From positions 744,001 through 808,000 of the forward strand of contig NW_027478531.1 of NCBI RefSeq assembly GCF_051014685.1: 64,000 bases of DNA, written 5' to 3'. Shown here piece after piece: positions 62,089 to 64,000 of this stretch (positions within the stretch are counted from its first letter, which is position 1; each line of letters starts with the position of its first letter). Below the pieces are notes generated by a model. It did no database searches. It was given only the letters and a program-made list of their open reading frames with translations, and was not told the origin of the DNA. The translations under genes were made by a program, and so were the position numbers. The stretch is from Ptiloglossa arizonensis (taxonomy: Eukaryota > Arthropoda > Insecta > Hymenoptera > Colletidae).

Positions 62089-64000
62089 GAGTTTCTCAAG
62101 CGTTTCTTACATCCAAACTGCCATATCTCGCGAACGGATTGACCAATCCGCAAAATTTCTGTTGCATCTGAAAGTAGAAACTCGCCCGATTACAACGGTA
62201 TGCGCACTTTTCCCCTAGGCCGTTCTAGTTATTCGTGTCGAGCATCAGAACTGCGAAAATTTTGAGTTCCTCAAGCGTTTCTTATCTCCAAACTGCCATA
62301 TCTCGCGAACGGATTGATCAATCCGCAAAATTTCTGTTGCATCTGAAAGTAGAAACTCGCCCGATTACAACGGTATGCGCACTTTTCCCCTAGGCCGTTC
62401 TAGTTATTCGTGTCGAGCATCAGAACTGCGAAAATTTTGAGTTTCTCAAGCGTTTCTTATTTCCAAACTGCCATATCTCGCGAACGGATTGATCAATCCG
62501 CAAAATTTCTGTTGCATCTGAAAGTAGAAACTCGCCCGATTACAACGGTATGCGCACTTTTCCCCTAGGCCGTTCTAGTTATTCGTGTCGAATATCAGAA
62601 CTGCGAAAATTTTGAGTTTCTCAAGCGTTTCTTATCTCCAAACTGCCATATGTCGCGAACGGATTGATCAATCCGCAAAATTTCTGTTGCATCTGAAAGT
62701 AGAAACTCGCCCGATTACAACGCTATGCGCACTTTTCCCCTAGGCGGTTCTAGTTATTCGTTTCGAGCATCAGAACTGCGAAAATTTTGAGTTTCTCAAG
62801 CGTTTCTTACCTTCAAACTGGCATATCTCGCGAACGGATTGACCATTCCGCAAAATTTCTGTTGCATCTGAAAGTAGAAACTCGCCCGATTGCAACGGTA
62901 GGTGTAGTTTTCCCCTAGGCCGTTCTAGTTATTCGTTTCGAGCATCAGAACTGCGAAAATTTGGAGTTTCTCAAGCGTTTCTTACTTCCAAACTGCCATA
63001 TCTGGCGAACGGATTGACCAATCCGCAAAATTTCTGTTGCATCTGAAGTAGAAACTCGCCCGATTACAACGGTATGCGCACTTTTCCCCTAGGCCGTTCT
63101 AGTTATTCGTGTCGAGCATCAGAACTGCGAAAATTTTGAGTTCCTCAAGCGTTTCTTATCTCCAAACTGCCATATCTCGCGAACGGATTGATCAATCCGC
63201 AAAATTTCTGTTGCATCTGAAAGTAGAAACTCGCCCGATTACAACGGTATGCGCACTTTTCCCCTAGGCGGTTCTAGTTATTCGTTTCGTGCATCAGAAC
63301 TGCGAAAATTTTGAGTTTGTCAAGCGTTTCTTACCTCCAAACTGTCATATCTCGCGAACGGATTGACCAATCCGCAAAATTTCTGTTGCATCTAAAAGTA
63401 GAAACTCGCCCGATTACAACGGTATGCGCACTTTTCCCCTAGGCGGTTCTAGTTATTCGTTTCGAGCATCAGAACTGCGAAAATTTTGAGTTTCTCAAGC
63501 CTTTCTTATTTCCAAACTGCCATATCTAGCGAACGGATTGATCAATCCGCAAAATTTCTGTTGCATCTGAAAGTAGAATCTCGCCCGATTACAACGGTAT
63601 GCGCACTTTTCCCCTAGGCGGTTCTAGTTATTCGTTTCGTGCGTCAGAACTGCGAAAATGTTGAGTTTCTCAAGCGTTTCTTAACTCCAAACTGTCATAT
63701 CTTGCGAACGGATTGACCAATCCGCAAAATTTCTGTTGCATCTGAAAGTAGAAACTCGCCCGATTACAACGGTAGGTATAGTTTTCCCCTAGGCCGTTCT
63801 AGTTATTCGTGTCGAGCATCGGAAATGCGAAAATTTTGAGTTTCTCAAGCGTTTCTTACATCCAAACTGCCATATCTCGCGAACGGATTGACCAATCCGC
63901 AAAATTTCTGTTGCATCTGAAAGTAGAAACTCGCCCGATTACAACGGTATGCGCACTTTTCCCCTAGGCCGTTCTAGTTATTCGTGTCGAGCATTAGAAC
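62089..64000 (-). repeat. Terminal higher-order family, copy 8 (partial, cut by the window end)
   Basis: Repeats copy 7 with the 174-bp monomer at 63039, ATCTAGCG at 63526, GTGCGTCAG at 63641 and CATCGGAAATG near 63817. It stops at GAGCATTAGAAC because the window ends, not because the array does. Confidence 0.87.

Larger units (their letters stand above)
7653..64000 (-). repeat. Right arm of 175-bp satellite array, about 322 monomers, inverted relative to the left arm
   Basis: Continuous tandem array in which each monomer is the reverse complement of the left-arm type: CAGAACTGCG, then AAAATTTT, CTCGCGAACGG, a GATCAAT or GACCAAT centre, TTTCTGTTGCATC, CTCGCCCGATTACAACG, CCCCTAGG, and TTATTCG before the next unit. 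Phase is held very strictly: CAGAACTG lies at 7653, 10804 (one extra T near 10382), 15004, 26554, 26728 (one base lost near 26691), 30928 and 42653, all in whole multiples of 175 apart from those two events. From 43.6 kb a recurring 174-bp monomer appears. A hand count on a typical monomer gives 78 G+C of 175 and 46 C to 32 G on this strand. No unique DNA, transposon or gene interrupts the 56 kb. The array runs off the window end. Confidence 0.98.

Noticed and set aside
1..64000. CRISPR array
   Set aside because: The whole 175-bp unit repeats with no short conserved repeat alternating with unique spacers, and no cas-like gene is present.
1..64000. tRNA- or SINE-derived repeat
   Set aside because: GGTTCTAGTTA only loosely resembles an RNA polymerase III B box (GGTTCGANTCC); I see no A box at a suitable distance, no cloverleaf and no poly-A tail.
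1..64000. Transposon or retroelement origin
   Set aside because: No terminal repeats, target-site duplications, transposase or reverse-transcriptase frames are seen, and the monomer is too short and uniform.

Overview
The whole window is one kind of sequence: a tandem satellite DNA with a basic unit of 175 bp, about 365 monomers in all, running off both ends. I found no gene, RNA gene, transposon, CRISPR array, unique spacer or other non-satellite sequence. This is eukaryotic heterochromatin-type DNA, most likely centromeric or pericentromeric, but neither location nor species can be read from the sequence. A hand count on one representative monomer gives about 45% GC and 13 CpG dinucleotides, roughly 1.5 times expectation. 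That argues against a heavily CpG-methylated genome such as a vertebrate and fits an invertebrate better; this is only an inference.

Layout. Positions 1-7552 are the left arm, about 43 monomers reading in one direction. Positions 7553-7652 are exactly 100 N, an assembly gap. Positions 7653-64000 are the right arm, about 322 monomers in the opposite orientation. The array therefore changes direction at the gap, either through a real inversion of the satellite or a scaffolding join.

Both arms are built from multi-monomer (higher-order) blocks recognised by shared variant bases. In the left arm an 11-monomer unit (1,925 bp) recurs from 1531, 3456 and 5381, with a perfect 4-monomer (700 bp) amplification inside the second copy and a 1.4-1.6 kb block duplicated at 1 and 5951. 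In the right arm I see an 18-mer duplication (7653/10804), a tandem 7-mer with nested dimers (15.1-17.6 kb), an 11-mer pair nested in a 32-mer (5.6 kb) displacement (17.35-24.8 kb), 10- and 6-mer blocks (26.4-31.0 kb), a more divergent subfamily (30.9-33.9 kb), a 22-mer built of 12+10 monomers (36.3-42.3 kb), and a family of eight related higher-order copies from 42.6 kb to the end. Copies of that last family are 14, 22, 14, 15, 10, 16 and 20 monomers long plus a partial one, and each carries a single diagnostic 174-bp monomer.

No genes work together here. What can be described is how the array evolves: nested duplications in whole-monomer steps, few indels, and junctions where two monomer types are fused in register, as expected of unequal exchange between monomers. 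All block edges were read by eye from shared variants and are approximate to a few tens of bases unless stated.
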